The position numbers and the translations under genes are program-made. A stretch of DNA of 64,000 nucleotides from Psychrobacter aestuarii (lineage in GTDB: Bacteria; Pseudomonadota; Gammaproteobacteria; Pseudomonadales; Moraxellaceae): positions 1,860,001 through 1,924,000 of the forward strand of contig NZ_CAJGYT010000001.1 in NCBI RefSeq assembly GCF_904846035.1, given 5' to 3'. The notes below the pieces were generated by a model, which saw only the letters and a program-made list of their open reading frames with translations, ran no database searches and was not told where the DNA came from. Position 1 is the first letter of the stretch. The number at the start of each line of letters is the position of its first letter. Shown piece after piece: positions 12,441 to 22,212 of the stretch.

Positions 12441-12470
12441 AAAAAGCCAGCCACCGTGCTGGCTTTTTTT
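12441..12470 (+). terminator. Intrinsic terminator after rpoC
   Basis: The stem AAAAAGCCAGC (12441-12451) pairs with GCTGGCTTTTT (12458-12468), closing a six-base loop and running into a T-run up to 12470. It lies 25 bp after the rpoC stop codon and ends the rpoBC operon. Confidence 0.9.
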
Positions 12471-12565
12471 ATACCCAGTCGTGCTATCATGTTTGCCAGA
12501 CAATAGAGTCCGCGCAACGCATAAGCCGAACTGGCTTAAAAATGGTCATAGCACAAGGAGGCGAT

Positions 12566-13081
12566 ATGGCACAAAAAAACCCCGCCGCACAATACTATCA
12601 AGAGCGTACCAACCAAAAACTGTATTTTTGCCGCTTGGCGTGTCAAGCTGCTGGCGAAACCGCAGACAAACAGCTGTACCAAGCGCACTGTGAAAATGCC
12701 ATTTTTCATTTATACGGTACGTTTTTGGCATTTTTACAAGAATTGAATCAGTATTATGAGTTGCCATTGATGGCGCCCACCGTGCTTGAGATTCAGTCGG
12801 CGTTAGAGGCGCGGACGCAGATATCGCCTGAGATTAACCGCTTACAGCAATTGCAAGAGGCAGGATTTTTGGCGGATATTTTGCACGCTTATGAGCGCTG
12901 CTTGCAGCCAAATTACGACGCTGCGCAGCAAGCCATGCCAAAGGTGCAAGACAAAGATATTGTGATTAATGTGGTCACCATGTCCAACCGCTGGCTGCCC
13001 GATGAAGACAGTATTCGTGAATGGCGACAGCAGTTGCTGGATTTGATTGATTCGCTGCGTGAAGGGATGCGCAGCTATTAG
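12566..13081 (+). CDS. Conserved hypothetical protein (possibly DUF6586 family)
   Basis: This soluble, mostly helical protein of 171 residues starts at ATG 12566 (MAQKNPAAQYYQERTNQ), chosen because AAGGAGG at 12555-12561 precedes it. Longer in-frame starts would run into the rpoC terminator. It contains no signal peptide or membrane segment. The central region (FCRLACQAAGE, then AHCENAIFHLYGTFLAFLQEL) and the C-terminal SNRWLPDEDSIREWRQQL resemble a family of about 170-residue proteins in Pseudomonadales that I recall as DUF6586. No function is known to me. It is a single-gene unit flanked by terminators and converges with mrcA. Confidence 0.75.
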   Translation: MAQKNPAAQYYQERTNQKLYFCRLACQAAGETADKQLYQAHCENAIFHLYGTFLAFLQELNQYYELPLMAPTVLEIQSALEARTQISPEINRLQQLQEAGFLADILHAYERCLQPNYDAAQQAMPKVQDKDIVINVVTMSNRWLPDEDSIREWRQQLLDLIDSLREGMRSY

Positions 13082-13116
13082 ATAGGGCTGATTTTGCTTT
13101 GCTCTGAATAGACAAT

Positions 13117-13152
13117 AAAAAAAGCTTACGCCATGAGACGTAAGCTTTTTTT
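13117..13152. terminator. Bidirectional terminator between the hypothetical gene and mrcA
   Basis: AAAAAAAGCTTACG (13117-13130) pairs perfectly with CGTAAGCTTTTTTT (13139-13152) around an eight-base loop. The flanking A- and T-runs allow termination from both converging genes. Confidence 0.9.
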
Positions 13153-13173
13153 ATGCTTAAAGTATGACGCGAC

Positions 13174-15795
13174 TTATTCTGGCATTGGCGGCATTTCTTG
13201 AGTGGGGGTAACCACGAGCGGCTGTGATGAACCTGCGCTGATGGTATTGTTTGACTCTAACGCACTACGAATACTGGGCTCAGGTAGGGGTCTGCGCTGC
13301 GTGACAGGCATGACAGGTTTTTTGGCTTCCTCTGGGGCAGCATTACTTGCACGAGTATTACGCGTACTGCCTTCATTGGTCAGCTCAATCACCTTTTGCT
13401 CAGGCTTTTCTGATTTGGCGCGATTGTTCAGTGAGACCCACTGCTGGGGAACGCCTTTGAGCGCTGTACGCATAAAATCAATCCAAACGGGTAGGGCAGC
13501 GACGCCGCCATACTCATGACGCCCCATAGTGGTGGGCTGGTCAAAGCCCATCCAAACCACAGTGGCATTGGTAGGCTGAAACCCTGCAAACCAAGCATCT
13601 TTGGCTTCGTTGGTGGTTCCTGTTTTACCGCCAATATCATCACGACCCAGTGCGCGTGCGCGTACCGCTGTACCATGACGTACCACATCGCGCAGGATAC
13701 CTGCCATATCATAGGCCACTTGTGGTTTTAAGATACGAGGTGCTTGCTCCGCATAGACGGGGGTCAGTTTGGGTGCGTGTAAGCGGTCTGCAACAGGGCT
13801 GGCATTGTGGATTCTAAGACGTGCGCGTTCTTCGGCTGTCTGTTCATCCTGCGCTGGTGCTGTATCATCCGTAGCGTTAACCGCTTCTAGAGCCTCTGCG
13901 CCATCTTTTGGCTGATCTTTTTGTTCCTGCTCGGCCAATTTTTGCGCGTCTAAGGCATCATTAAAGCATTTGGCACAAGCTTGCTGCGGATTGGCTTGGA
14001 ACAAGAGCTCATTTTGATAATTATAAATTTGATCGATAAAGTACGGCTGCACGCGGTGACCACCATTAGCAAACGTGGCGTAAGCGGTTGCCATCTGTAG
14101 CGGCGTTGCTTGTCCTGTACCCAGCGCAAGTGATAAGGTAGTAGGCAGCTTTTCTTTATCCAGACCAAACTGATCGAGCAAGTCGCGTGCATCAGAAATA
14201 CCCACCGCTTGCAACAAGCGGATAGAAACAAGGTTGCGTGATAGATAGAGACCGCGGCGCAGTGTGATGTTGCCTAAAAAACGACCATCAGAGTTTTTAG
14301 GCTGCCAGTCGCCCACTTGAATGGGGCTGTCTGAGACGATACTGTCAGGACGATAGCCTTTTTCAAGCGCAGTGGTATAAATCAGCGGTTTGATGGTTGA
14401 GCCAGGTTGACGCCAGCCTTGTAGCGCGCGGTTAAACTTACTGCGATTAAAATCAAAGCCGCCAACCAGTGCGTTTAAAGCGCCAGTGTCGGGGTTTAGT
14501 GACACGAGGCTGCCTTGTACTTTTGGCAGTTGCGCGAGCTGCCAGTTGCCGTTTTCGGTGGCAACCAAGCGCACGATATCTTTTTCGCTCACCACTTGTG
14601 CGGCATTGTTCGGATAATAACCGATTCTATCTGCGGAGATGTGTTTGCGCGCCCAGCGAATACCTGACCAAGGTACCGTGACTTTTTCGCCAGAGGGCAT
14701 AGTCGCTTCAAAGCTGCGCGCGTTGACTTTGTCCACGCGGGCAGGATACATGCCGCCATAAACGTCAAAGTCGCTAAGCGGTTTGTCATTGGCCTCAGCG
14801 CCGCGCCAGCCATGACGGTGGTCATAAGCGATAAGCCCTTTGAGTACCGCAGACTCGGCTGCAATTTGTTGCTTGCTGTCTACTGTCAGACGTACGCGCC
14901 AGCCGCCATTTAGTACCTTTTCACCATAGCGATTGACCAGCGCAGAACGGGTCATTTCTGCCAAATACGGCATGTTGACGTCCAGCTTTTCTTGGTACAG
15001 CGCCAGACCTATCGGCGCTTTAATCGCTTCTTTGTACTGCGCATCAGTAATGTAACCAAGCTCATGCATACGCCCAATAATCCAGTTGCGTCGCGTCATA
15101 GCGCGTTTGGGATTGGCAACGGGGTTGTATTTAGATGGGGCTTTGGGTAGACCTGCCAGCATGGCCATCTCAGCGATGGTCAGCTTATCAAGAGATTTGC
15201 TGTAGTATTTTCTGGCCGCCGCACGAATGCCGTACGCGCCTTCACCAAGATAGATTTTGTTGACATACAAGGTCAAAATCTCATCTTTACTGAGCTCATC
15301 TTCCATTTTACGAGCGACAAACAGCTCAGTTAATTTGCGGTTCAAAGTCCGTTCAGGACTTAAAAAATAGTTTTTTGCTACCTGCATGGTGATGGTGGAG
15401 CCACCAGTTTGCCCTTCATCGTCAGTGACCACTTCAGTGACCGCGCGCCCCAGACCTTTGATACTGATACCACTGTGCTGAAAAAACGACGCATCTTCAG
15501 CCGCCAAAAACGCATGGGTTAGGTTTTTGGGAATTTCATCATACGTCACGGGCAAAGACATGCGGTTACCGTACTGCCCAATCAGCTTGTCATCACGACT
15601 ATATATCTGTAACGGCATCTCTAAACTGGCAGTTTTAATTTCTTGAATACTTGGCAAAGTGGGTGCCAAGTACATCGCCATACTATAAAAGCCGATAGGT
15701 ACGGCAAGGGCCAGTACAATGGCAAGCGCAAGACAGGCAACCACAAGTCTCACAATATAGTGAATGAAATGAACAGGTACTTTGTTTTCGGTCAT
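13174..15795 (-). CDS. mrcA: Penicillin-binding protein 1A (bifunctional transglycosylase/transpeptidase)
   Basis: At 873 residues this is a class A penicillin-binding protein that polymerises and cross-links peptidoglycan at the periplasmic face of the inner membrane. A membrane anchor spans about residues 13-45. The GT51 domain has its catalytic glutamate at E100 in EDASFFQHSG and the GGSTITMQVAKN motif at about 131-142. The transpeptidase domain has S466-T-I-K469 (SxxK), SRN (SxN) and, near residue 710, KTGTT. The C-terminus is a proline- and serine-rich tail. The gene is divergent from pilM, an arrangement seen in Pseudomonas and Acinetobacter, where the protein is also called PonA. Confidence 0.97.
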   Translation of the reverse strand: MTENKVPVHFIHYIVRLVVACLALAIVLALAVPIGFYSMAMYLAPTLPSIQEIKTASLEMPLQIYSRDDKLIGQYGNRMSLPVTYDEIPKNLTHAFLAAEDASFFQHSGISIKGLGRAVTEVVTDDEGQTGGSTITMQVAKNYFLSPERTLNRKLTELFVARKMEDELSKDEILTLYVNKIYLGEGAYGIRAAARKYYSKSLDKLTIAEMAMLAGLPKAPSKYNPVANPKRAMTRRNWIIGRMHELGYITDAQYKEAIKAPIGLALYQEKLDVNMPYLAEMTRSALVNRYGEKVLNGGWRVRLTVDSKQQIAAESAVLKGLIAYDHRHGWRGAEANDKPLSDFDVYGGMYPARVDKVNARSFEATMPSGEKVTVPWSGIRWARKHISADRIGYYPNNAAQVVSEKDIVRLVATENGNWQLAQLPKVQGSLVSLNPDTGALNALVGGFDFNRSKFNRALQGWRQPGSTIKPLIYTTALEKGYRPDSIVSDSPIQVGDWQPKNSDGRFLGNITLRRGLYLSRNLVSIRLLQAVGISDARDLLDQFGLDKEKLPTTLSLALGTGQATPLQMATAYATFANGGHRVQPYFIDQIYNYQNELLFQANPQQACAKCFNDALDAQKLAEQEQKDQPKDGAEALEAVNATDDTAPAQDEQTAEERARLRIHNASPVADRLHAPKLTPVYAEQAPRILKPQVAYDMAGILRDVVRHGTAVRARALGRDDIGGKTGTTNEAKDAWFAGFQPTNATVVWMGFDQPTTMGRHEYGGVAALPVWIDFMRTALKGVPQQWVSLNNRAKSEKPEQKVIELTNEGSTRNTRASNAAPEEAKKPVMPVTQRRPLPEPSIRSALESNNTISAGSSQPLVVTPTQEMPPMPE

Positions 15796-15903
15796 AATGA
15801 GACTTATCGATTCGCAAATGTGACAAAGGCCACATTATACCTTGAAGCAAAACGGTAGGTCACATAAAAAGTGTAATTTCTCTACTATAGTTGTTTTAAA
15901 TAC

Positions 15904-15932
15904 TTGAAAGTGTCTTTTAAGTAACGTATTGT
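15904..15932 (+). promoter_or_regulatory. Candidate sigma-70 promoter for pilMNOPQ
   Basis: TTGAAA (15904-15909) and TATTGT (15927-15932) are separated by 17 bp, and the proposed pilM GTG start is about 57 bp further on. This lies in the divergent mrcA-pilM spacer. The assignment is by pattern only. Confidence 0.4.
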
Positions 15933-15988
15933 ATTCAATTATTACAAATTCCCATCAAAGCGTATGCGCCACAATAAGGTATAAACTT

Positions 15989-17044
15989 GTGAGGCTATTT
16001 TCTTCTAAAGGTCGGCACTTGATTGGGGTAGACATCTGTGCGACTTCCGTCAAGCTTGTGAATATACAGCGTCAGCAAGGTATATTTCATCTAAAATCTT
16101 ATGCTATAGAGCGACTGCTGCCAGGGGCGGTGGTTGATAAATTGATTGTGGACACAGAACTGGTTGGGGAAGCCATTAGTCGCGCAGCAAAACGCTGCCA
16201 ACTGGCAGGTAGCGATGCGGCAACCGCGGTATCAGGCTCCGCAGTCATTACCAAAATCATTGATATGGACATGCTGCTAAACGATATTGAGCGAGAGTCG
16301 CAGATTCGTTTGGATGCCGACCAATACATTCCTTATCCTTTAGAAGAAGTGAATTTGGACTTTGAAGTCATTGGGCCTTCGCTGGTCGATGACAGCATGG
16401 TACAAGTGCTTTTGGCCGCCTCGCGTTCAGAAAACGTTGATCAACGAGTGGACTCTCTAGCCTTTGGTGGTTTGAACACTAAGATTGTGGATATCGAATC
16501 GCATGCCATTGAGCGTGCGTTTAACGTCATGGTGGACGGTTTGCCGGGTGCCCCGCAGCTGATTGCGCTTGTGGACGTTGGTCATCATCAGACCACATTA
16601 TATATTGTCAAAGACGGCGAATTTGTATATAGTCGCGAGCAATTGTTTGGCGGAGCGCAGTTGACAGAAGCGATTCAAAACCGCTATGGGTTGTCTTTTG
16701 AAGAAGCGACCATCAGTAAACGTGAGCGCAGCCTACCTGACGACTACTATTATGAAATTCTAACGCCCTTTATGGAAAGCGCTATTCAGCAAATCACCCG
16801 CTCATTGCAATTTTATTTTTCTTCAAGTCCGTTTAGTAGTATCGATCATTTGGTACTGTCAGGTGGCAGTAGTGCCATACCTGGTCTGCCAGGCATGGTG
16901 CAACAAAAGCTTGGTGTCCCGGTCACAATCGCCAATCCTTTTGTCAATATGAGTGTGGATCCGTATTTGGATAATGAGCAATTGATGAATGATGCGCCAG
17001 GTCTAATGGCCGCTTGTGGTTTGGCACTAAGGAGCTTTGACTGA
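15989..17044 (+). CDS. pilM: Type IV pilus assembly ATPase-like protein PilM
   Basis: PilM is an actin-like cytoplasmic protein that binds the N-terminus of PilN and forms the inner alignment complex of type IV pili. The chosen GTG start (15989) follows AAGGT at 15976-15980 and gives 351 residues beginning MRLFSSKGRHLIGVD, matching the family. A longer in-frame frame to 15929 adds 20 residues unlike PilM. The first nucleotide-binding motif (IGVDICATSVKLV) lies near residues 11-23, and the C-terminal part contains LVLSGGSSAIPGL typical of the actin fold. It heads the pilMNOPQ operon and overlaps pilN by one base. Confidence 0.95.
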   Translation: MRLFSSKGRHLIGVDICATSVKLVNIQRQQGIFHLKSYAIERLLPGAVVDKLIVDTELVGEAISRAAKRCQLAGSDAATAVSGSAVITKIIDMDMLLNDIERESQIRLDADQYIPYPLEEVNLDFEVIGPSLVDDSMVQVLLAASRSENVDQRVDSLAFGGLNTKIVDIESHAIERAFNVMVDGLPGAPQLIALVDVGHHQTTLYIVKDGEFVYSREQLFGGAQLTEAIQNRYGLSFEEATISKRERSLPDDYYYEILTPFMESAIQQITRSLQFYFSSSPFSSIDHLVLSGGSSAIPGLPGMVQQKLGVPVTIANPFVNMSVDPYLDNEQLMNDAPGLMAACGLALRSFD

Positions 17045-17706
17045 TGGCGCATATTAACCTACTGCCTTGGCGACAAGCAGAACGCGAAAGACGCAATAAA
17101 GAATTTGCCGCTTTGATAGCAGCAGTGACCTTGTCGGCTTTATTGGCAGCATTTGGTATATGGAGTTATTTTAACAATGAGCTGCAAGAGCAAAATGATG
17201 CCAATGCGTTGATTGAGCAAGAAAACGCTCGTCTTGATGTGGCCTTAAAAGAAATTGACAGCTTACAACAACGCCGCGACGATATTGTCTCGCGCATGCA
17301 AGTGATTCAAGACCTACAAGGACGCCGTCCAGTACCTGTACATTTATGGGATGATATTGCCAAAGCCATTCCGCCGGCGATGTACATGACCAACCTTAAA
17401 CGCGAGGGCGATTTGATTACGCTCACAGGTCAAGCGGACAATCCCAATGTGGTCTCCAGTCTGATTCGCAATTTGGACAGCAGCGAATGGATGGGCAACT
17501 CTGCTGTAAACAACATTCAGCAAGATATCAGTGCGTATCAAGCCGCGCCCACACTACCGCAGCCGACTGCTGAAGGTGAAACACCGCGCCCAATATATCC
17601 TGAAGACAGCTATGTTCAGTTTGTGGTCACCACGCAAGTGGCAACCACAAGCAAACTGCCAGAAGATGCTGGTACTGATGCGGTAGCCGCAGGAGGGACA
17701 CCATGA
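17044..17706 (+). CDS. pilN: Type IV pilus assembly protein PilN
   Basis: This 220-residue bitopic membrane protein begins with the conserved MAHINLLPWRQAERERR, whose INLLPWR motif inserts into PilM. One transmembrane helix lies at about residues 24-45, followed by a periplasmic coiled coil (about 48-95) and a ferredoxin-like domain. PilN pairs with PilO to connect PilM to the PilP-PilQ complex. The Pro/Glu/Thr-rich C-terminal tail after residue 165 is variable. The start overlaps the pilM stop, and the end overlaps pilO by four bases (ATGA). Confidence 0.96.
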   Translation: MAHINLLPWRQAERERRNKEFAALIAAVTLSALLAAFGIWSYFNNELQEQNDANALIEQENARLDVALKEIDSLQQRRDDIVSRMQVIQDLQGRRPVPVHLWDDIAKAIPPAMYMTNLKREGDLITLTGQADNPNVVSSLIRNLDSSEWMGNSAVNNIQQDISAYQAAPTLPQPTAEGETPRPIYPEDSYVQFVVTTQVATTSKLPEDAGTDAVAAGGTP

Positions 17707-18440
17707 AGCTGCCTCGCAAAAAAATATTGCTAAAGAAGAAAAAAGCAGCTGCCGTAGACAAAAAGCCGTTTGATTTTAATGAGTTTCGGCGCAGCTTTGA
17801 GTCGCTGGATAGTGAAAACTATGGCAGCTGGCCGGTTCATGTCAAAATCACAATCTTAGTATTTATTGTGGGATTGATTGCCGCATTGGCATGGGCGCTG
17901 CCCATCAGCAGCAAGCTCGATGAAATTGAGGCAGCAGAAGCGCAGCAGCAAACCCTTCTTGAAAGCTACCGCGAAAAAGAATCGCGCGCAAGACACTTGC
18001 AAGCGTATACAGCGCAAGTGCAGCAAATGGAAACCGAGTTTAATACCCTGCTTGATCAACTGCCAAAAGACACGCGCGTGTCTGAATTGGTAGAAGGCAT
18101 CAATATGACGGGTGTTGGCAGTAATATTCGTTTTCAAGACATCTCAGTGGAGCCTGAAATCGAGCAAGAATTTTTTATCGAACAACCGATTCGTATTGCA
18201 GCGCTGGGCGATTATCATCAGTTTGGTAACTTTGTCAGTGGTTTGGCCGCGTTGCCACGTATTATCACCATGCATGACTTTGAGGTATCAAACCCTCAGC
18301 CAACACTAGATACGGTGCCTGAGCTGACGTTGGTGCTACAGACCAAGACGTATCGCTCAAAAGAGATTACAGAGGACGCACCAGCAGAAGGGGCAGCGCC
18401 AGATGCTGCGGCAGCGCCTGAGACGGCGGGAGGCAACTGA
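17703..18440 (+). CDS. pilO: Type IV pilus assembly protein PilO
   Basis: The 245-residue protein has a basic cytoplasmic N-terminus (KKILLKKKKAA), one membrane helix at about residues 46-67 (ITILVFIVGLIAALAWALP), a coiled coil at about 72-120, and a periplasmic domain. It forms the PilN-PilO heterodimer of the alignment complex. The C-terminus is an Ala/Glu/Pro-rich tail. It overlaps pilN by four bases and pilP by one base, consistent with tight translational coupling. Confidence 0.95.
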   Translation: MKLPRKKILLKKKKAAAVDKKPFDFNEFRRSFESLDSENYGSWPVHVKITILVFIVGLIAALAWALPISSKLDEIEAAEAQQQTLLESYREKESRARHLQAYTAQVQQMETEFNTLLDQLPKDTRVSELVEGINMTGVGSNIRFQDISVEPEIEQEFFIEQPIRIAALGDYHQFGNFVSGLAALPRIITMHDFEVSNPQPTLDTVPELTLVLQTKTYRSKEITEDAPAEGAAPDAAAAPETAGGN

Positions 18441-18970
18441 TGTTAAAGCAATTACCAATGTGCCTGATGCTCAGTGTCACAAGCCTTTGGCTCACAGGGT
18501 GTACCGACCGTATCGGCATGGCGGAGCAGGCAATGAGCGAGATTCGTAATTCGCCCGCGCAGCCGATTGAGCCACCACCCAAAGCAGAGCTGGTCGAGGA
18601 TTTTGTTTATAGTGCCAGCGGCTTTCGCAGCCCGTTTTTGCCGCCAAGCTTGGTGAATTTACAATCCTCTTCGACAGCAACCGATGGGGTGCGCCCAGAC
18701 ATTACGCGTCAAAAGCAGCCACTTGAGCAGTATGAACTGTCGCAGCTGATTTTCCGTGGTATGGTGATATCGCCTGAAGGTCAGCAGTACGCATTAATAC
18801 AACGCCCTGATGGCTCTGTGGCGAACGTCACTGTGGGTGATTATATTGGACTCAATGATGGTCGTATTGTTGAAATCACACCGACCCAAATTAATTTGAT
18901 TGAAATTGTGCCCGACAGCCGAGCCGGATTTGTAGAAAGACCGCAATCTTTGGTCTCTCCTATCAGCTAA
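18440..18970 (+). CDS. pilP: Type IV pilus lipoprotein PilP
   Basis: This 176-residue inner-membrane lipoprotein has a signal peptide ending in a lipobox, LTGC, with C21 as the expected lipidated residue. The middle is a proline-rich flexible stretch (PAQPIEPPPKAELVEDF) that in relatives contacts PilN-PilO. The C-terminal homology domain (about residues 95-165, with GMVISPEGQQYALIQRPDGSV split by short turns) binds the N0 region of the PilQ secretin. It is translationally coupled to pilO and lies 27 bp before pilQ. Confidence 0.94.
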   Translation: MLKQLPMCLMLSVTSLWLTGCTDRIGMAEQAMSEIRNSPAQPIEPPPKAELVEDFVYSASGFRSPFLPPSLVNLQSSSTATDGVRPDITRQKQPLEQYELSQLIFRGMVISPEGQQYALIQRPDGSVANVTVGDYIGLNDGRIVEITPTQINLIEIVPDSRAGFVERPQSLVSPIS

Positions 18971-18997
18971 CGTGGCATCTTTTTTGAGGAACGAACA

Positions 18998-21385
18998 ATG
19001 ACAGTACGCCATAAGAAGGTCATGATGAGTAATCCAATCGCATCTCGCTTTGCCATTTCCGCACTCAGCGTCAGCTTGATTGCAATCAGCAGCAGTGCGC
19101 ATGCCGAAGAGCGTATCAACAACATCTCTGTGGTGCAAACCGCGCCTGCAGTCACGCAAATGCGCCTTGGGTTTACAGGCACGCCTGTGCTGCCAAAAGC
19201 GTATCAGCTCAGTAACCCAAGCCGTTTGGTACTGGATTTTGAAAAGGTACAAAATGGTCTGGTCAGCCGCTTTACCGATTATAATATCGGGATGGTCAAA
19301 GACGTCACCACGCTCAATAGCGACAATACCACGCGTCTGATTGTCAATCTGAACCAAGACGGTCAGTACACGACCGCCATCGATGGCAATGAGCTGCTAT
19401 TGACCATGACCAATCCTAGCGGCGCGACCAGCGTGGTGAGACCGACAGCCGTAACCACAACCACGGTCGTGCCTGCGACCACGGTGATTCCTGCGGCGGC
19501 AGCGGTGATTCCTAATGATAAAATCATTAATAACACCACACCTAATAACACCACTGCCTCGGGTGCATCTACCGCACTGGCTACCAGCGTGCAGGTGACG
19601 CCGACGGTGCCTGCCAACAGCGACACCATGGTGGTGCGCGTCAACCCCTTGTTAGACCCCGCACTCGCTGCCGCACAAGTCAGCCGTCAGTACAGCTACG
19701 ATGGTCTGTCAGCACTTAATTTTGCTGAAGGCGGCAATGGCGGTGGCAACGTCAGCATTGCGCTGGCCAATGAAGCCATTCCTGTGGATGTGCAGCGTCA
19801 AGGCAATAAACTGGTCGTACGCCTAACAGGCAGTACCGTACCGCGCAATTTGCTACGCCGTCTTAACATAAATAACGGTCTGGTCGACAGCATCGATACC
19901 AAAAACCAAGGACAGACGGGCGTCATCACCATCAATATGGTCGGTGATTACGAGTACCAAGCGTATCAATCCGGCAATCAGCTAAACATCAGCATCATGC
20001 AGCCAAAATTACTGCGCGAGCCGACGATTGAAGAGAAGGTCTATACGGGCGAAGCGCTCTCTATGGAGTTCCAAGACGTTGAGATTCGTAGCGTGCTAGA
20101 CATCTTAGCGCAGTTTACGGATATGAACATTGTCGCCAGTGATTCAGTCAGTGGTAACATCACGCTGCGCCTGATTAACGTGCCTTGGGACCAAGCGCTT
20201 GATATCATTTTAAAGAGTAAAAATCTTGATAAGCGCGAAAATGGCAATGTGATTTTGGTCGCACCGGCAACCGAGCTTGCCGCTCAAGAAGCGCAGGAGC
20301 TAGAAGCACAGCAAGCGGTCAAATCATTTGCGCCTTTGCGTACAGAATACATTCGCCTAAGCTACGCCAAAGCCTCAGTCGTTGAAGAATTGATTTCGCA
20401 AGGCAGCGGCGCTCGTAGCACAGGTAACAATAACAATATCGATGCCAACACCACGCTACTGTCAGATCGCGGCACAGTGACTGTTGATGAGCGTACCAAT
20501 ACGCTCATTATTAAAGACGTGGCCGACAGCATCCAAAATATCCGCGAGCTGATTGCAAAAATTGACATCCCTGTACGTCAGGTGATGATTGAAGCGCGTA
20601 TTGTCAGTGCTTCTGAAAACTTCAGTAAAGAGATTGGCGTTAGCTGGGGTATTTTATCCGACGGTGCGGCAACTAACCGCAGCCTGCTCGTTGGTGGCAG
20701 TCAGCAGACCTTGGCGGATCTCAAGGACTTTAGTGTTGAGACCACGACCATTAATGGTCAGCAAGTATCTTATCCTTCTTACGACATCAGCAGACCTGAT
20801 AACCTAAACGTCGATTTGGGTGTGTCAAACCCCGCAGGTCAGATTGCCTTTGGTTTGCTCAACCTATCAGGCGTGACCCTTGATTTAGAACTGTCCGCCC
20901 TGCAAGCGGACAACCGCGGTGAAGTGATTTCAACGCCGAAAATCTTAACCGCTGATAAGCAAACGGCAAAGGTGTCTTCAGGTACGCAGATTCCATACCA
21001 AGAAGCCTCCGCAAGTGGTGCTACCACTACCAGCTTTAAAGAAGCGGCGCTGAGCTTAGAAGCTACGCCAAACATCACCCCAGATGGTAAAATCGGTCTT
21101 CAGCTCAATATTGCCAATGGCACGCCAACCATTATTAATGGTGACATTGCTATCAGCCAAGATGCCATCTCGACCAATGTGATTGTTGAGGATGGACAAA
21201 CGGTCGTCTTAGGCGGGGTATTTAAAAACACAATCTCTAATGGGGTAGAGAAAGTACCGTTCCTAGGCGATTTACCGTATATCGGTCGCGCATTCCGTAA
21301 GGATGTGCGCAGCAATGATAAACAAGAACTGCTGATTTTTGTGACACCAAAACTGATTAACGATGGGGTCAGCTATTTGCAGTAA
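18998..21385 (+). CDS. pilQ: Type IV pilus secretin PilQ
   Basis: PilQ forms the outer-membrane ring through which the pilus passes. The 795-residue precursor has a signal peptide with a probable cut after SSSAHA (about residue 38). Two peptidoglycan-binding AMIN domains follow (from about 42 and about 235), separated by a Thr/Val/Ala/Asn-rich linker. Then come the STN/N0 domain (MEFQDVEIRSVLDILAQF), an N1 domain with an unusual Asn/Ser-rich loop, and the C-terminal secretin domain ending LPYIGRAFRK and LLIFVTPKLI. A second start at 19022 would still keep the signal peptide. A terminator follows. Confidence 0.97.
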   Translation: MTVRHKKVMMSNPIASRFAISALSVSLIAISSSAHAEERINNISVVQTAPAVTQMRLGFTGTPVLPKAYQLSNPSRLVLDFEKVQNGLVSRFTDYNIGMVKDVTTLNSDNTTRLIVNLNQDGQYTTAIDGNELLLTMTNPSGATSVVRPTAVTTTTVVPATTVIPAAAAVIPNDKIINNTTPNNTTASGASTALATSVQVTPTVPANSDTMVVRVNPLLDPALAAAQVSRQYSYDGLSALNFAEGGNGGGNVSIALANEAIPVDVQRQGNKLVVRLTGSTVPRNLLRRLNINNGLVDSIDTKNQGQTGVITINMVGDYEYQAYQSGNQLNISIMQPKLLREPTIEEKVYTGEALSMEFQDVEIRSVLDILAQFTDMNIVASDSVSGNITLRLINVPWDQALDIILKSKNLDKRENGNVILVAPATELAAQEAQELEAQQAVKSFAPLRTEYIRLSYAKASVVEELISQGSGARSTGNNNNIDANTTLLSDRGTVTVDERTNTLIIKDVADSIQNIRELIAKIDIPVRQVMIEARIVSASENFSKEIGVSWGILSDGAATNRSLLVGGSQQTLADLKDFSVETTTINGQQVSYPSYDISRPDNLNVDLGVSNPAGQIAFGLLNLSGVTLDLELSALQADNRGEVISTPKILTADKQTAKVSSGTQIPYQEASASGATTTSFKEAALSLEATPNITPDGKIGLQLNIANGTPTIINGDIAISQDAISTNVIVEDGQTVVLGGVFKNTISNGVEKVPFLGDLPYIGRAFRKDVRSNDKQELLIFVTPKLINDGVSYLQ

Positions 21386-21442
21386 AGCAGACCGTATCTT
21401 TGACGGGCGTGGCGACTTTACGATCACGCTATGATGCTAAAG

Positions 21443-21474
21443 AGAGCCAACCTGATAGGTTGGCTCTTTTTTTT
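21443..21474 (+). terminator. Intrinsic terminator after pilQ
   Basis: AGAGCCAACCT (21443-21453) pairs perfectly with AGGTTGGCTCT (21457-21467), closing a three-base loop and followed by T-run to 21474. It ends the pilMNOPQ operon. Confidence 0.92.
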
Positions 21475-21591
21475 ATGATGATGGACAAACTTATAGAGCC
21501 ATAAACAAAGATTTGCCACAATAAACAAACTCGGTTACTAGCCAGAATATCGGCGACGTTGTATGATAGTTGATTTATCTGAGTGAGTGTT

Positions 21592-22137
21592 ATGTTGGAG
21601 GAAGTGCCGTCGATATTTTTGGTCGGGCCGATGGGTGCAGGGAAAACCACGGTCGGTCGACTGCTGGCCAAACAACTGTCACGCGAATTTGTAGACAGTG
21701 ACTGGTATATCGAGATGCAAACAGGCGCGGATATCCCATGGATATTTGCCAAAGAGGGTGAAGCGGGCTTTCGAGCGCGGGAAACACGGGCGATTGATGA
21801 GCTGACGCAGCGCCCCAATATCGTCTTGGCTACAGGTGGTGGCGCAGTGATGGCAGAAGAAAACCGTCGCTATTTGCACGAGCGCGGCATCGTAGTATAT
21901 TTAAATGCTCCCGTAGACATTCAGCTGATACGTACTGCCAAAGACAAGTCCAGACCCTTGCTACAACAGCCCAATCCCAAAAAAGTGCTGCAAGAGCTGT
22001 ATCGTATCCGTGACCCCTTATATCAAGAGGTGGCGCATATTGTATTGCCAACAGGGCACACATACCCTCGGCATATGGTGCAGCAGCTGCTCACCCAGCT
22101 GCAAGTCTTATCAGCAGAAGCAAGCAAATACGAGTGA
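21592..22137 (+). CDS. aroK: Shikimate kinase
   Basis: Shikimate kinase phosphorylates shikimate with ATP in chorismate biosynthesis. From ATG 21592 the protein has 181 residues, a normal length. The P-loop [11 protein letters not shown] lies near residue 12. Further on are the shikimate-binding DSDWYIE, with GFRARE and LATGGGAV, and the lid-region RPLL. The start is uncertain. A GTG three codons upstream (21583) is possible and neither has a strong Shine-Dalgarno. aroB follows 75 bp downstream. Confidence 0.95.
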   Translation: MLEEVPSIFLVGPMGAGKTTVGRLLAKQLSREFVDSDWYIEMQTGADIPWIFAKEGEAGFRARETRAIDELTQRPNIVLATGGGAVMAEENRRYLHERGIVVYLNAPVDIQLIRTAKDKSRPLLQQPNPKKVLQELYRIRDPLYQEVAHIVLPTGHTYPRHMVQQLLTQLQVLSAEASKYE

Positions 22138-22212
22138 TGACGGTCACGTTGATAAGTGGCAGCGCGTCAGTTTAGACTATTATTGATACACACGATAGGT
22201 AAGGAATACGGT

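Noticed and set aside
12434..12565. Longer start for the gene at 12566
   Set aside because: It would begin inside the rpoC terminator; AAGGAGG fits ATG 12566 instead.
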